The position numbers and the translations under genes are program-made. A DNA stretch of 64,000 nucleotides, taken from assembly GCA_918807975.1 (NCBI GenBank), contig OU964920.1, positions 42,251,979-42,315,978 on the forward strand. Direction: 5' to 3'. Positions 32,001 to 47,000 of the stretch are shown piece after piece. Origin of the DNA: Aplidium turbinatum (lineage: Eukaryota; Chordata; Ascidiacea; Aplousobranchia; Polyclinidae). Position 1 is the stretch's first letter. Every line of letters begins with the position of its first letter. The notes beneath the pieces were generated by a model. That model was not told the DNA's origin. It saw only the letters and a program-made list of their open reading frames with translations, and searched no databases.

Positions 32001-35000
32001 AAACAAGCTCGGACTAATATATCAGTAAAACAAAAACGGGGTGTTCTACTGGTGACCATCCTTTGACATTATAAGCTTTGGAATATCAGCGTTAACAGTT
32101 AATAAAAAAAGAAGACAAATCTAGCTCCTCACAAATTCACTTAGTGTAGCGAAAGAAAAACTTGTCGTTTAAATATGAAATATCAGTTTAGTATAGACAA
32201 AAAAAAAACATGGCGTACTGGCTGGTAGACCGTGCTATTCGTGTTTTCATGTCTAGAACAGAAATCGCAAATAACTTTTCAATCTCAAACTGGTGTCCTT
32301 TATTAAATAAATTATATCGATTGACTGAAAACAAGTTGGTTAGGGCCATAATATAGTCAAGTAATGTACAAACCTTCACCAAAGCCTTGAACTCTGTGTT
32401 GTTGTCGAGTTTCTCTTGAAGCAACGAAGATGCATTCAGTTGGCAACTACAGAACCTTATATAGGGGTGAAGGTGGGGGATTTGTTCACACAGGATATCT
32501 CCAACCATCAGGGGGCTAACGTCTCGTCTCATCTTGCAGCGCACTCGGAAAGCTCTGTGAGAGAGTTGAAAAATAATGCAACGCTCTTTGACCCCGTTTA
32601 TATTTAAAAATTGCTTTCAAAGAAAAAGACTAACTACTTCCACGTCATTGGTATCATGTTTAGAGCCATACAAATATGCTAGTGCATAGGCTCTGGACAT
32701 CTTGGCGAAACGATGTTAGCAAAATTGCAGTAAACTTCCTATCTACAAACCGAACCCTTCGCCAAGATGATTACTGGTAATTAAGTAGAACGTGGGAACT
32801 CGTCGTCTTTAATCATTCCACAGAAACCGACACTGTACTCAAAATTCTCACTTCTTATTGCTTCCAGTAAGTGGACACCACGGGTTGTTGGCCTACCTTT
32901 CCAGGCAGTGCAAAGTTTTGATCTTTGATGGTTTTAACAAAAATTTCAGTGATTTTCAGGTTGTTAGCAAGCAGCAAACAGTTTGGTTAAAATATTCTAA
33001 AAATCCAATTTCGCCGAGCAGGGACAGACGGTAAAACACGACTTTTACAAAAATTTTATTAAACCGTTGGCAAAAGTATACAAAATGTGGCAGATCAGGC
33101 CGCATCTTCAGATGACCATGGCTGAACTTACTTGACCAGCTTTGCGCTTATCATTACAAGCTCATTGAGATTCACAAACAGAGTGTTACATTCCTGCTCA
33201 GTCAGTGTGTTACTTTGTCGGACTGGCTGCTGAAATGATTCATCTGCTAATTGTAGGTCCTGCAATGAAACCAAAAATTAACCAGTTTGTAATACGGGAA
33301 GTTTTGACTTCAACTTTGTATGGACCCAGTAAGAATAATCTTCTAGGAGCACCGACGTGTAAACCGAGCAATGTCAGGTTCATTTGAATCTTTCTCGCAA
33401 GCCCAAAGAGCTCTGCCATTTATCACATTTTCTTGGACTAAATATCGGGCAGTCATTACGTTGTATCGTTATTAATAAAAAGAATTAGAATTTTCAATAC
33501 GTGATATGGATGAACTTTTGCAACTGTAGTAGGGGTTCACAATTAATCATCGTGAACATTTACTGTTAACTTAGTTAACTAAGAGGGGGGCAGTTATACC
33601 CCTTCAAGAGACTACAAGTCAAAAATGTGTAAAAATATCCACTCGGGGTAATTTTACGTTCAGAAAGTAGGCAAAGAGTCATTGATCATCTCTACAACCT
33701 GCATTGGTTAAGAGGACAGTAGCTCACTCACCTTCAAATAGACTTCCTCGGAAGAGATAAGCTCCATCACCCGTTGTTGGTATTCATTTTCCTTTGGGAA
33801 AGAGGAAGAGCGCTCGGCTGCAAGAGAAGCGTAAATAAATGCAATAATAACGTTGTCGCGCGGTCTTGCCGAAGACTGACTGGCCCAAGCAACGCCATTT
33901 TGCGAGGTCACAATAAAGTCTACTCCATAATCATCACTTCTTAGGGTCACAATTATTAGCAATATGTCTAAGATCACACAACGCCGTCGCAGCTTGGCGA
34001 TTAAGTTATCTCAAGTCTCTTCATACGCTGAGTTGCCATTTTCCATTGTTTCAACATCTAGAAACGTTGATACGATGAAACAACAGTAACTTTGCTTATC
34101 TGGGGTGAACTGTAGTTTGAAACTTGCAAGGTCGCGGGAGCCCTCTTTCATTTTTCTGTTTACTTTCCAATATCTTGAAGCGCGAGAATCATAGCAAAGA
34201 CATGAAGTTGTATTGCAAATAGATGACGTGGTTACAACATCACAATCAAAAGTATGTGTTTATAACGTGTTGATGACGCAGCTGATGACATCAAGACCGC
34301 GGAACCAGCCTATGTACATTAGAGTTGTTGTGGTCAAAAACTAGCGTTGAAGTAACGCATAATAACGTTGCTTATCATTTAAAACAACGTTATAACATAG
34401 TATCAGTAAGATGTTAGATATATCGTACAGAAACTGGAAATCATGGATCTCGTTCAATCTTTACCAAGTTAGCGTCCAACTCAAGTTTCTGTTTTGACAT
34501 CGTTTCAACATCTAAACATGGTTAAAACGATGTAAAAACGACAAGTTTGGTTGGCCGGTCCAGGTAGGTTGACGGCTGCAACCAGATCGGGTGCTGCAAT
34601 TTGGAAACTTACAATACCGGTAACAAAACCCGCAAGCATCTTGCATTCTTGATAAGAAATGGCTTGAAGCTATTCAAAACTCAGCCATGGATCCTTTTCA
34701 TACACATAGACAGACGGGACATGTCGGATCACCAAGCAAGTGGTGGAAACACAGGATGTTTTAACCATAACTGAACGTTGTAAAACAATAAACTAACGTC
34801 AGTAAACACACCTTTCCAGTCTGCAAATCAGTCCTTTTTTACTTTGATTCAATGTCTGCGGACGCTGAATCAATCTAAGAAAGGACTGATATGCCGGCTG
34901 GGTTTGGGCTCGCAGTAACAAAATGAGCGACGTCAGCTGCGTCAGTTTATAATAAACAAACAAACTATGTAAGCGACGGTCCTGATGACTCGAAGCTAAA

Positions 35001-38000
35001 TTGAAAGTACAAGTAATTGGAGTTATTATTAACAAAAATACAACTTTTTTCTGTTTCATAAATTTGTGTAGCCCACCAATCTACCATAGGTTACAATGAG
35101 AGCTCTCAGCAACACGCTATGACGAGTGAGTAAACTATATGTGGGCACGTAGGCGGTAAGCAATTAAGTAACACAATGGCTAAACTGGCGGGCATACGAA
35201 TAATCTTAATGACATAACTATTTCATATTCAATCAGGTAACTTCAAGCATGGCTACAAGCCTGTGGAATTGTGAAAGGTAGGCCCCGCATGACAAAATGG
35301 TTGAATACGCACTTATCTTAGTGAACTAGTTTTCCTGCTGAGTATGTGCTTTAAATGTGAAAAATTTAAAGATATTACAAAAATACAAACAAACAGTTTT
35401 TGCACTTCCTTAACAGGTAAAACAATTCCACGATTAATAAATGGTCAATGGTCATCGCCATCACCAATACAAGCCATTTTAATGTGTGCTAACAGAAATA
35501 AGTGCTCCTAACCGCAGAAGCCATAGCTTTGTTGCGCACTAGATAAGAAAGTTTATCACCGCGACAGAAAACAAACCGGCTGACGTTACAATTTAGATAG
35601 CCACGTCATAATTGAAAAAAAGATGTCATATTTCATTTATAGAAATTCCACCCACTTCTGCTAGCACACATGTCTAGGTACAGGCGAACCGGTAAAGTCA
35701 CTATTTTCACATCGCTCTATTGCACTGGAGGCGGAATCTTTGTGAAAACGGTGATTTTACAAGCTGGCAAGTTACAATGGCCGTTGCCAGATTTTACGTT
35801 GCTGGAACCAGCGTGAAATCTAGGAACGCATCGACAAACGATCCACATACAACCGGAATCAACCAGTTCTACAAATTGAAGAGAAAATCTTTCTAGTGTT
35901 GGGAGGAAAAGAGGTTTCAATATACCAACGATTGTCAAACACTTATTGTGACAAACTTGTATTGGTTTGAACAGGTTACAAAAGTCACCGCCTGTTCGCA
36001 AAACTAGTTCATGAAAACTGTCTCATTCAATTGAGATTTTACAACAAAACCAACATATAAAAATAAAATGAGACCGGATAATTGAAAAACATTGCGGTAA
36101 TCCCGAGATTGTTCACGACTTACAGTGAAATAGGTAGCAGTATGTTTAGCAAGACACTACACGTTGATTACTTATCGCTTTAACGTTATAAATTTCAAAA
36201 CTGATGCAAGAGTATGCAAGAGTGAAAAATAAAAGCTGTCTATTGGCCGATATGTCGATGACGTATTGTTGTGATTTTCGGCAGTCGAGTGTACCAAAAA
36301 TAGTGAGAAGTCAGGTGGCGCTGACGCCAGGAAGATCGCTCCTTTATAACATTGTTGTGACGTTGTGTTGTGACGTATATGCATCTAAAGTAGTGCACCC
36401 CCATCTTGCATGAGCTCAGCAACTCTGCGCTGTGAATGACATCCGCCAGTTGTTCAAGGTACAAAAGATGACGATAATTTACTGGAACGAACTGGATTTA
36501 GCAGGTGATTGGATTTGCTAGTAGTAGGCTATTGAGAAAAGACGTCTGTAAACACGCTCAAGTGAATAGAGTTTGTAACTGTTCACGATATTAGAAGATT
36601 AGGTTGAAGTTGTTTATGTCTAAAGCAAACGAACCAAAAGTCAGTTAAACTGATCGAAAATCTAAGTTTTTTTAAAAGAAATTCCTCGTAGAGTCAATAC
36701 TTTCATTTCCTCGTGCCTTGTCGGTTTTAACATGATCCCGATTAAAGGTGAACCCAAGAAAGGGAGATTCCCCTTTTGAAGTTACTATGTGATTCCCATG
36801 ATAGATTTACATTGAACGAAAAAGGAACATAACACGATTACGATTCGCTAAGTCTCATGGACAATAGGCAATGATTTTGTTCGTTAGGAGTGAGCAATGT
36901 ACATTTGAAAGGCCAAAACTAGTTCAGGGATAATTTTGAGGGGTCTAGGTTGAATTTGTAAGCCTCTTATGACATCCCAATATAATTGTGAGACTTTTGG
37001 ATTTACAGGCTCAAAATATCTGGAACTTGCGCCCATCATGAAAACAAATTGCACACCCCTTTCAAAGCAACTGGCCAGCTTGCAAGACGTAATACTTTGC
37101 ATCTTGTCAACGTTTAAACAACGAAAAGGCGATGGATTTGCAAACCGAACGTAATACACAGTTAGCTATGTACAAGTGAAGCACTTTCACCACAAATTAA
37201 CCACAATCAACGTTAATTTTGGTGAAAATGTTAGTTGAAAAAATGCACGAAAATATACGATCATCATGAAAATGCACATGCAGTTATGGCAGAAGTGGGT
37301 GGCACAATGCAAGTTATGTAATCACAAATCAAGCATTGTTTTTTAGAAATCAATTTCTTTGTTTGTTCTGACGTAATCAATACGTCACAAAAAGCGCCTT
37401 GTGACTTCATCAGAGTGACGTCAGTAAATCCGTTTTCGTTTCAGTGATAAGCAAAAACGAGTTTCCTGTTTTAAAAAAAGTATTAAAAGATTTGCATGTC
37501 ATTTAAAGAAAAATTTTATTGCTAAAAATACTGTAAAAAGGTGAAGATTCAATCTCAGCAATTGGGGTCAGTAGTTTTTCAAAGTCTTCGCTTCAAAATG
37601 CGGCAACAACGATGACAAAAAGAGATCGCTCCAGACAACAAAATCAGTCATTTTTACATTGATTCAACGTCTGCAGACGAATTTTGCTGTCTGGGACTGT
37701 TGGTCTCATGATCCTATCTCAGCTAGCGAGTTGCCATTTTCCAGCGACGTTGAAAGGATGTAATAATTGCAGCTTTTTGTAGCAGGAATTTCACGGTTCT
37801 ATCAAACAATTGATTAACTTTGATCAAACGAAGCATTCAAAAAGCTTACACCAAAATATGGTCAAGAGATGGGTCCAAACATTGGTAGTGGCTTGAGCAA
37901 GACCACCAAAGCACATTCTAGTTCTCTTATTCACGTGTTGGGGGCGAAAGTAGGCTGCTATCTGCAATAAGCAATATCCCAAACAGCAAAATCCGTCATT

Positions 38001-41000
38001 TTGTCAATTGCATTCAACGTCTGCAGACGTTCAAAATGACGGATTTTGCTGTTTGGGACGCCGCACACCGATAAAAAGGGGAAAGACGGCAAAACCACAA
38101 AAAGCTTTAAACGAGCATTACGTGAGCTTGCACATATCTATTTTCCATGGCAGTGAAGCATAATCGTTTGGAAACCGCTGGTGTTTGCTGAAATATGCAG
38201 ACATGGACTTGATCAAAAAAATTTGTACTCACATTTGTTCGTCGGTACTTCTTGCACGTAATTGGACGGGAAAAGACCGGAGGTGGAGCCTACGGTACCT
38301 TTCCACCAATCAGGATCCGACTTATCATCAACGATTATGACGGCACCACGTTGAAAAGTCAATTCATCAGCGTTTTGTGCTGAGTAATCGTACATGGCCA
38401 TGACTCGGCAAACCGCTGCTTTGGGTGCAGGCTGTAAAATACAAACTCTGGATCAGTTCAATAGCGAGTTCAATAATTAAATCGAGGAATTGTACAGTTT
38501 AAATTTCAAAATGTGTCAAGTGAGCCCTAAACTCAACCGTGCATTATAAGCTTGATAGTTATACAATGCCGCTCAGCTACTCACCGTTCAGCTAGTGCAA
38601 TGGGTCTTTTTATTAAGCGACTGTTAAATTTCAAAACTACTCACTAACATCTTAGTGGCGTAATACAGACGTTGAATCAATGTAAAAATGGCGAATTTTG
38701 CTGTCTGGGTAAGTGACATGGACATTTTTTTTATAGTTGGCTTATTATTCCAAATTGCGCTAACATTGTGTCGTAAAATTGTTACTTTGTCAAATATCTA
38801 ACCTTCGCCTTTTCGGGGGCAGGTGTGGTTTTCCCCGACGCCCCACCTCCTGAAGACATCAGCTTGACGTAATTAGCGGGGAACCACCCGATTTGTTTCT
38901 TCTTACCGCGAGCCTGTGAGAAATTCACAATTTTAAAACTCTGAAAATTTCGATTTCGTGTTTTCTGACGCTACTTTGCAACATGAAGCTGTCGCAAGGT
39001 TTTCGTAGCAAGAAAAACAACAAAATTCGCTTGTAGTTTTAAGGTTCTCATTGCTCAAGTCAGTGCCGCAGGAGACAGAACGTAGCGAAAGACAAATAAA
39101 GTCATCGAGTCAACTGCTTCCCGATGATAAACTCGGCCTGCACAACGTACTGTAAGTGATACAGGTGTAAGAGTACAAGAGAAGCTTTAGTTAATTATCA
39201 TCAACAGCGAACATTAGCGTAACATTATTAATAACAGTAATACTCACAAACTGAGAGCGCAGTGATCAGCACAGCGTTAAGAAAACTACTAATTGATCAA
39301 AGTAACTTAAACAGTCTATTTCATTCTTGACGTAAAATCTCTTCTGAGTCCAATCCGATCACAATTTCGATCAATGGACTTCCAATTCAACCAACCTGGA
39401 GCTCTCCTTCCCACCATCCGCTTTCGTTCTTCTTCCTGACAGACACGACCTGGCCAACTTGCAGGGACAACTGTTCGGAGCCGGTGGCCTGGTAGGCGGC
39501 TATCACAGATGCCACTTCAGGCTTGCCAAGTGTGGTGGTCGCTTTGGCTTGCTGGAAGAATTTATGAAAAAAAAAGCAGAAACTTTTTTTTATAGAAATC
39601 CAATTATTTGAGGTAAGGCGACCTTATGCAAATGGTCGCACTAGGAAAGTTGCTTGTAGTTGTACAAGAAACGCGAGCCAAAAAGTTTTTTTTAAAACAT
39701 CTGTAGCTAAATTTTTTATCGTAACCAGAGTTATGTTTTAATAAACAAGCAACATGTCACCAAGGTACAGTCGAGTGTTTTAGCTGGGGGTGGAACCGGA
39801 GGCGTATTTGTAATCTGTAGGTAGCTGCAGCAGATGAAGCGTTACATGAACGTGATACTTATATAAAGTAAATTAAGCGAACGTTTCGCCATCGGCAGTA
39901 TGGCGATTTGAGAGTTAAGTCTTATGGAGGTGGTCATTTTGATGGTGTGGGTTCGATTTCCACTCATTTCATTATTCTTTTTTAATTACCATAGATCATA
40001 CAAATTTCAAAACAAGAATCCATTCTCTGGCTGAGTGGTAGAAGGACACCATGTCGCAGTCAACTGGTTCATATGGAAAATCATCCTTTGTTTAAAGTGC
40101 TTACCGATCAAAACATTCCATCTGTTTCAGCGACCTACAGATTATAAATACGCAAATTCGAGTCCTCGTTTCATTATTCGGAGTAATTCAAAGTTTACAT
40201 AAAATCAATCGCGACAACTGATCATATGCGAAGCATGGAGCTACCGCGCCAACTCAGCAAGGACCAAAACTAACAATGAAGTACTTCTCCACAAGGTAAC
40301 AACGTTTAGAGACATTGAAACAATGTAACAAAAGAACTAAATTGCTTCTTGAGATTGACACGTTCATCAGTTATCGTACCTCTACTTCGTGAGGCGTGAC
40401 GTAGTTGGCTGGGAAGATGCCAGTCTGCCCGTTCAGTGTCCCGGTCCACCATTCGCCGTCCGTGTTGGTGACCATTATGACGTCACCAGCGTTGAAGGAC
40501 AGATCGCCCGACTCTGTCGCGGCGAAGGCGTACGATGCTATAAAGCCTGCAGATGGGGAAGAAGTTGAGATTACCCAGATAGAAAACCCGTTATTTTTAC
40601 ATTGAAGACGTTGAATCAATGAAAAATAACGGGTTTTCCGTCTGTCTGGGTAGATGCAGCAAGTTTCAAACTCATGAAACTAATGCCACGTCTCAGTATC
40701 AATCTTTTTCGCATTGATTAAACGTCTGCAGACGTTTAAAGTAACAGAAGATTGATTTGCTTGCTGGGCTTATTGCACATAGCAAAATGTGAAACAAAGC
40801 TTCAGCTAAAACAAAGAAAACAGAAGGATCACCAGATTAAAACAATCGAAACATTACATCGCATGACCAAGGTAAGTTCACTGATGTTAGTGGACTAGTA
40901 GTGACAATCTCCAAGCCTAAAACCGTGCGTCACATTTCAGTGACAACCGTTCGTTTGGTACGCCGGATGATACGCCATGTGCGGATAGAATGGGAAAATG

Positions 41001-44000
41001 GCATTTTACACAATTTTGTTTTCACAATATCTTTGATCACTGAAGAATACGATCAAAAAACAGAACTCGCATATAGTGACACCTAAAGAAATGTCCGATA
41101 AGTGTATGTACCTGTAATTTTCAATATTTTTAGTCATTTTATGTTTTCTCTTTCAGACAAATCAGAATTTCTTTGAGGTTTTAACCCCCACCAACATTCA
41201 TAAAGGGCACAGTTTGAACCTATGTGAATATGAACCACTTAACCGTGCACGTAGGGTATTGAACCAAGATTCGGTTGGCATTTTTGTAGGTTTTCTTCAG
41301 TTTCTATAGCCCTACTGAGATAATGGATGCTAAATTACAGTTATGTGACTCGCTATATTAAGTTTAAGACCAACTCAAGTATAAAGCAGCTTGTAAGAGG
41401 AGACCATATTTCAGGTCCACCCATAAATGCAAGGACCAAAGCATGTACTATGTAGGTGAATCCAGCAATATAGTTGCAAGTTAATGGTTTACTAAACGAT
41501 TGAAATTAGCAGCAACAACTTCACTTGGCTGCTTACATCAGAATGTAAGACATTTACAGCAAGCAAACTTAAGTCCTATTCGAAAATTCCAACCAAACAC
41601 TGCTCCAGCAGAAAGGACGCAAAGTCAAAAAAGACACTTTTTAAAAATAGATCTTGTGCAATTGTTAGTAAAAATAAAAACTAGGCAAAACAGTGTGAAA
41701 CTGCAGGAAAGCTACACTAGTTATTCGACACCACAAGATCGATATTAGTAACAAATACATTAGTGCAAATGTGCCTTCACATTAACATAACCAAAGTGCA
41801 AACATCTACAGAAGTCCAGACATACCACGACTCTTGTGGGAATAGTGACCAGATGACTGACCACCTGAAGATTAGAAATAAGTTTCTCAACATTTCAAAA
41901 AGGAGATCAAGCTACCGCCGAGCAAAGTGCTAATCCCAGCTACAAAAATCTATCTTTTACATTGATTACGTACAACATTAAACCAACGCAAATTGACATA
42001 GACATTGCTAGCTGGGACAGCAACAAGCAAGGGAATTGAAATTTACGCTTCGTCTGCATGAACAACGAATGACGATTGATGCTTGTCCTAACATCCATCT
42101 GTATCACAGCCATTATCTCAATGACGGTAAAAAGCAGGTCAGTTCTAAGCGTGGATTGCAAAAGGGCATATGAAGAAGATTTAAATTATATTACACAGTA
42201 ATTGCAAAGTATTTCTTATTTTTAAATTTCCAAGTGTTTTTTTAAACGTTTTCGTTCTGCAACCAAAACGAGCAAAATAATCTTTTTAGAAAGTTTTGAG
42301 GTAACTGACTCAATAAATAAACATTCACTCACTTCTTGCAGCATTTGAACCGCCACTAGGAGGCGCTGGAGCTTTGCGCTTGAGCACTGGTGAGGATTTG
42401 GGCGACGAGGGCACTACGCTGGTGTTGACAGGCGTTGTGGAGGTGGTGTCTTTGACGTAAGACTTCGGGAACCATCCAGACTGTGACGTAACAGAAGAGT
42501 GTTAGTTGGTTCAACTTTTTAACTTCTTCTATGGTCCATGGAATTATTACTCTCCACTATCCGGTCAGCAAATCAGTGGGTATTTATATCGATTTCAGAT
42601 TTGCAGCCGTGGAATCAATGTAAAAAAAGTACTGATTTGCTGACTGGATGGCATAAAAAGAATGAAATATGATGTACTCTTCAAATAAATCATTTCGAAG
42701 TAGAGTCCTTAAAGTATTAAGCTACGATACACTAACTTGTAGGAAAGTGTCAATCTCGATAGACCTTTTAAATCGCTTTAGAAATGCGATCACTCTTTAT
42801 GACAATATAAATGCGACTGTTTTACCACAGTAGGTTTATATGATCATGCGGGTTTACAAAGCGCCGTATCCAAGCTTACCCCCGGCAGTTAAGATTTAGA
42901 CAAAATTGATGGAAAGACAAAAAAGCTAAATCTTCGTGTCCACCTTTAGGCATGTCACAAAATAGATGCTTTCCCTAGGTGTCGAACCGATACCCTTTCG
43001 GATGTCGATCGTACACATACCACGCAGTCAACAAAATGGCAATGAACTGGTACTGCATGCCTTACCTTTCCCTTGCAGTAGCCAAACCACCACATCTCCT
43101 GCTTCTCCGAGACGGCGACAATGTCGTCTTTGTCGAAAGACAAGTGGTTCTCTTTTTTGGCGACCCATGGATAGACTGCTCTGTACCGCTGCCCTACCTC
43201 CGGTGGCTGAAACAAAATAGCGATTTAAACCAGGAAAAAAACTGACAAAAGGACAGCATCGACTTCTCCTTGAAAGCTGGAGGCAGAAACCAGGTTACAA
43301 CAATCAACACAGAAGAGGACGGCCAAGACTTATACAAAGAAACTTGAAACAACAAGCCGAACATTAGACGAAATTATCAAATTAGTAAAGAACCAGACAG
43401 AGGAGAATTCTTTCCGATCACACAGCTTGCTGCAGGATAGATATTGATTGTGTCAAAAAAACCTTGTTTCAACTTAAAATAAACAGTGGTTCCTTTCAAG
43501 TATGATACCCATAATTGACACAAACTTTTATTCATTGTATATCATTAGTTGGAATATTCTGTGCAATGACAAATTTAACTGTGCGGCATTAACAAAGGAT
43601 TTAAACTACAGAATAAGGAAGTGGAAGATTATCGTGTTTGTTGATGAAAGACACCGGAATTCTATCCATAAGTCGAAACTGAGAACTAGTTGGTATGCGA
43701 TGGTGAAGATTATTCTTCTAGTCAACTATATGTTTCTAACATCCAAGCGAACCATCTCATCACCTTGGTCAAGTTGCTTGGTGACGGAGTTTGAGGTGCG
43801 GCAGAGAATGCAGATTGCTGGCTGGAGACGAGAGCTGAAGATGATTGGGCTTCTTGTTGTTGCCGGTTCAATGGCGTGCTGGATCTGGAACATGACAAGC
43901 AAAATTGTGGTTACGGTCACATAGACAGGGTAGGTATGATGCACCAATGAGGAGACTTCATCCAATAGACGCACACACAGAGAAAGTCACGGTCAATGAG

Positions 44001-47000
44001 CGTACGACAAACTGCCTTTATTTCTCCTTACATATTACAAACTTAGTCGAAAATGGCAGTTGACTCTTACACAAGCCACAGATGTGGCGTGTCACAAAAC
44101 GTGAAGTATTTTGCGAGCTGGAATTTAAACTATAGCAATACGCGCCATTTTCACGGGACAACGCTGTGCTTGTGTATAATCACTGATGCATGACTATCGA
44201 AATCTGACAAATATATTTTATGATGAAATAGTTGCTGATGTCTCTTAACCTTAGTTCCAGTCTCTCGATGTTATTGAGGATGAAAAATTACAAAAGGATC
44301 CTTCATTTAAAATGCAACCCAACGATTAAACATAGCAAGTAAATAAAATCAGCCAGGTTCGAAAACTTGTATAACTTATTGATGAAGATTCCGTCATCGT
44401 AAAGGTGGCTTCCTTAGTATCTGGTAAAATCAATCACGAATGGCCTACTGTGGAAATCATTTAAAATCAGAACATTTCAGCAGTTGCAAGATGGATGAGA
44501 TATATTTCGCAAAATATCATAAAACTGGGGCATCGCGGTAGTAGACGAAATGAATTAAGTTAACCATAAAGCAACATTGAAACCTAGAAAAAAAAAACAA
44601 CGCCCCAGAAAAAATCGCAACGTATCCCAGGTAGAAAATCATTTTACATTGATTCAACATCTGCAGACAGACTGAGTCGTTGTCTGGGATGAGATGTAAA
44701 AATAAAAAATTATCCGCGCGTCTCTGCTTGTGAGGCCCTAGCGATGATTGACAGGTGGTATACAGAAAGCAAGGAACTTCATTAATAAAAAACAACGAGC
44801 TTTAGTGGCGCAGAGAATGCAAGAAGTTGTTTACCAACTGACTCGCGTAAACTGTAGCTTCAACCAACAGCTTCGACAGAAATGAAATGCTAAAGTTTGC
44901 TTTTGCCTGTACAGTAGGTGGTGATTTCATAGAGTTGTTAGTGCAGTTGTTATTTCCACTTGATGCGCCAACTTCATTTTGAAAATAAAAGCAATTTCAA
45001 TAAGCAATGAAGATGTGAACCCGAAGCGAAACAAATTTCCACTTATTAAGGTGAAAGTGCATGTGGAAAGCAATTCACAGTCTTTGAGCATAGCATGACA
45101 TAAACACCAATATAAACCTGCAATGCATAACCTCGAGCGCAAAGAAAAAGAAAGTTCCATGGTGGTTTTGGTTCACAAGCTAACTCTGTATGAGGCAAAC
45201 TTAGAGCAATATTAATATTATTGAGTGATACGACAGGTAAATACTAAAACCTCACCCCCTGAAAGTAGACGCCTAGTAGGTAAAATTTAAAGCTGCTGCA
45301 GGATAACAGGAAGCCTGAGAACCACTTTTGTAGATAGCGTTCCGTCGACAACACGTGATGTCATAAAGGATTGGTTCATGCCATGTCCCGATGTTATTGC
45401 AACACACACGCGCAATAAAGGAACACTCGTCTAAAGGAACCTCAACGTCGCATCTTAAAACAATTCAACGTACCTCCACGTTGCATAAACGTAAAATGTT
45501 GTTCCCAAACGCTGTTTTGACCAGGGAAAACCCCAGGTGAAAACAATGCCGTAATTTTTTGATAAACGTTTTCCTTTATTGTTGGTATTTTGTGGTATAG
45601 CTGATAGAGCAAGAAAGCAAGTTGGTTCCATTTTATGTTAGCAGGCTTACGCGCAGTGTGATAAGATAAAACTTAGAAAATCTTGAAACTTGCTTTTGAT
45701 TTTAATGGTTAATATGGTTTTAGACTCAGTACTTGCATGGATAGATGTGGACGTTTTCAGTCAGTTACACAGTATAAAATTGAGTTGCTGCATATAATTA
45801 CATAATTACAAAAGATTCTATTTGAATAAGACCTTCTGATGATCCGTTAGGTGAAACAGGCTGTTAAGGCTTCAGATAGTAATAACTATATTTGATTTAA
45901 TTACAAAAGACATTTTTGAGGCGATTTCGACATGAACAGACAGAGCCAATCCTATCATGGCGCACTTGCCAAGGAAGAAGCTTTACATTTTAAAGTGGCA
46001 CCTGAAAGGTTTTGTTAGGTGTGAAAGCTTTAACGACAATAACTAAACAAATGTACCAGTTGAAAGTGGTTTTATTATGAGAGATAGAGTTTGCTGGTTC
46101 GCACAGATAGACAAGAAACTACTAATTCTTAACACTAATTAAAAAAAGGTCATCGTACACCGCTAAGTGTGTTAAAATTCATCTGAAATCTTTCGCAACT
46201 TTGATGAACTTGTGATGCCACACCAGGGTTATTGTCATGGCTGTGACGTCATAAGTGATTTACCATGACAATCAAAATGATCAAATCCTAACCACATGGC
46301 AATTGTTGTTATATTCTATCAGAAAATATATTATCTAAAGCTGCTGAATTTTGTGTAAATTAACAAGCAGCGAAATGGAACATCGGTATTACAGCAAAAC
46401 GAGACTACCTAACAACAAAGTGGGTGATGTTGTTCTTCAAATTGAGGAAGACCCAAAAGTTTATGCTTCAAAGCAACCGTTGGTATGCAAAGGGTTTCTG
46501 ATGGGAGTTGCGCTTTTGCTTGTTATCGTGGACACCGCCTTCATATCTCCTTTCAGGTAAGTTCAAAAATACCCATCGCGTGTAACATAACCTATTATGA
46601 CCGGCTGGTCAAGTAAAAAATAATAGAAATTTTGGAAATTACAGATGTGTCCAATTTCTATAGTTGGCCGAGATACTTTTCATGCGAGTTTATAAATCCA
46701 TTATAATAGCAACAATGTGTTTAAGTTTTTATATAGCGCTACATCTATCGGAGATACGCGTAGCTCTCTGCGCTTTACAAAACAAACACCATGTAGGGGC
46801 GCAGTATATATTATGACCTTAAATTTATTGCATGCATGCGAAACTGAAAGGAGATTTAGTGGCATTTTTATGAGGTCTTTGGCATGACCTGACGGGCCGA
46901 CAGGGTGTCGAACTCACAACTAGACTTAGCGACGGCACTCAACACTTAGCCACCGCCTATACGTGTGATTTCATTGTCAACGAAACACAACTAACTTTTC

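Larger units (their letters stand above)
33818..38232. other. Intersectin intron SH3-E to DH (4.4 kb)
   Basis: The intron separates the parts common to short and long forms. It holds miniature elements at 34816-34902, 37631-37695 and 37978-38057, looser relatives near 34045-34095 and 34493-34553, and no credible nested gene. A TGACGTCAG (CRE-like) site occurs near 37421. Confidence 0.6.

Noticed and set aside
43502-43924. 140-codon plus-strand frame
   Set aside because: It overlaps the intersectin linker exon 43764-43884 in antisense and resembles no protein; the linker exon fits both phases.
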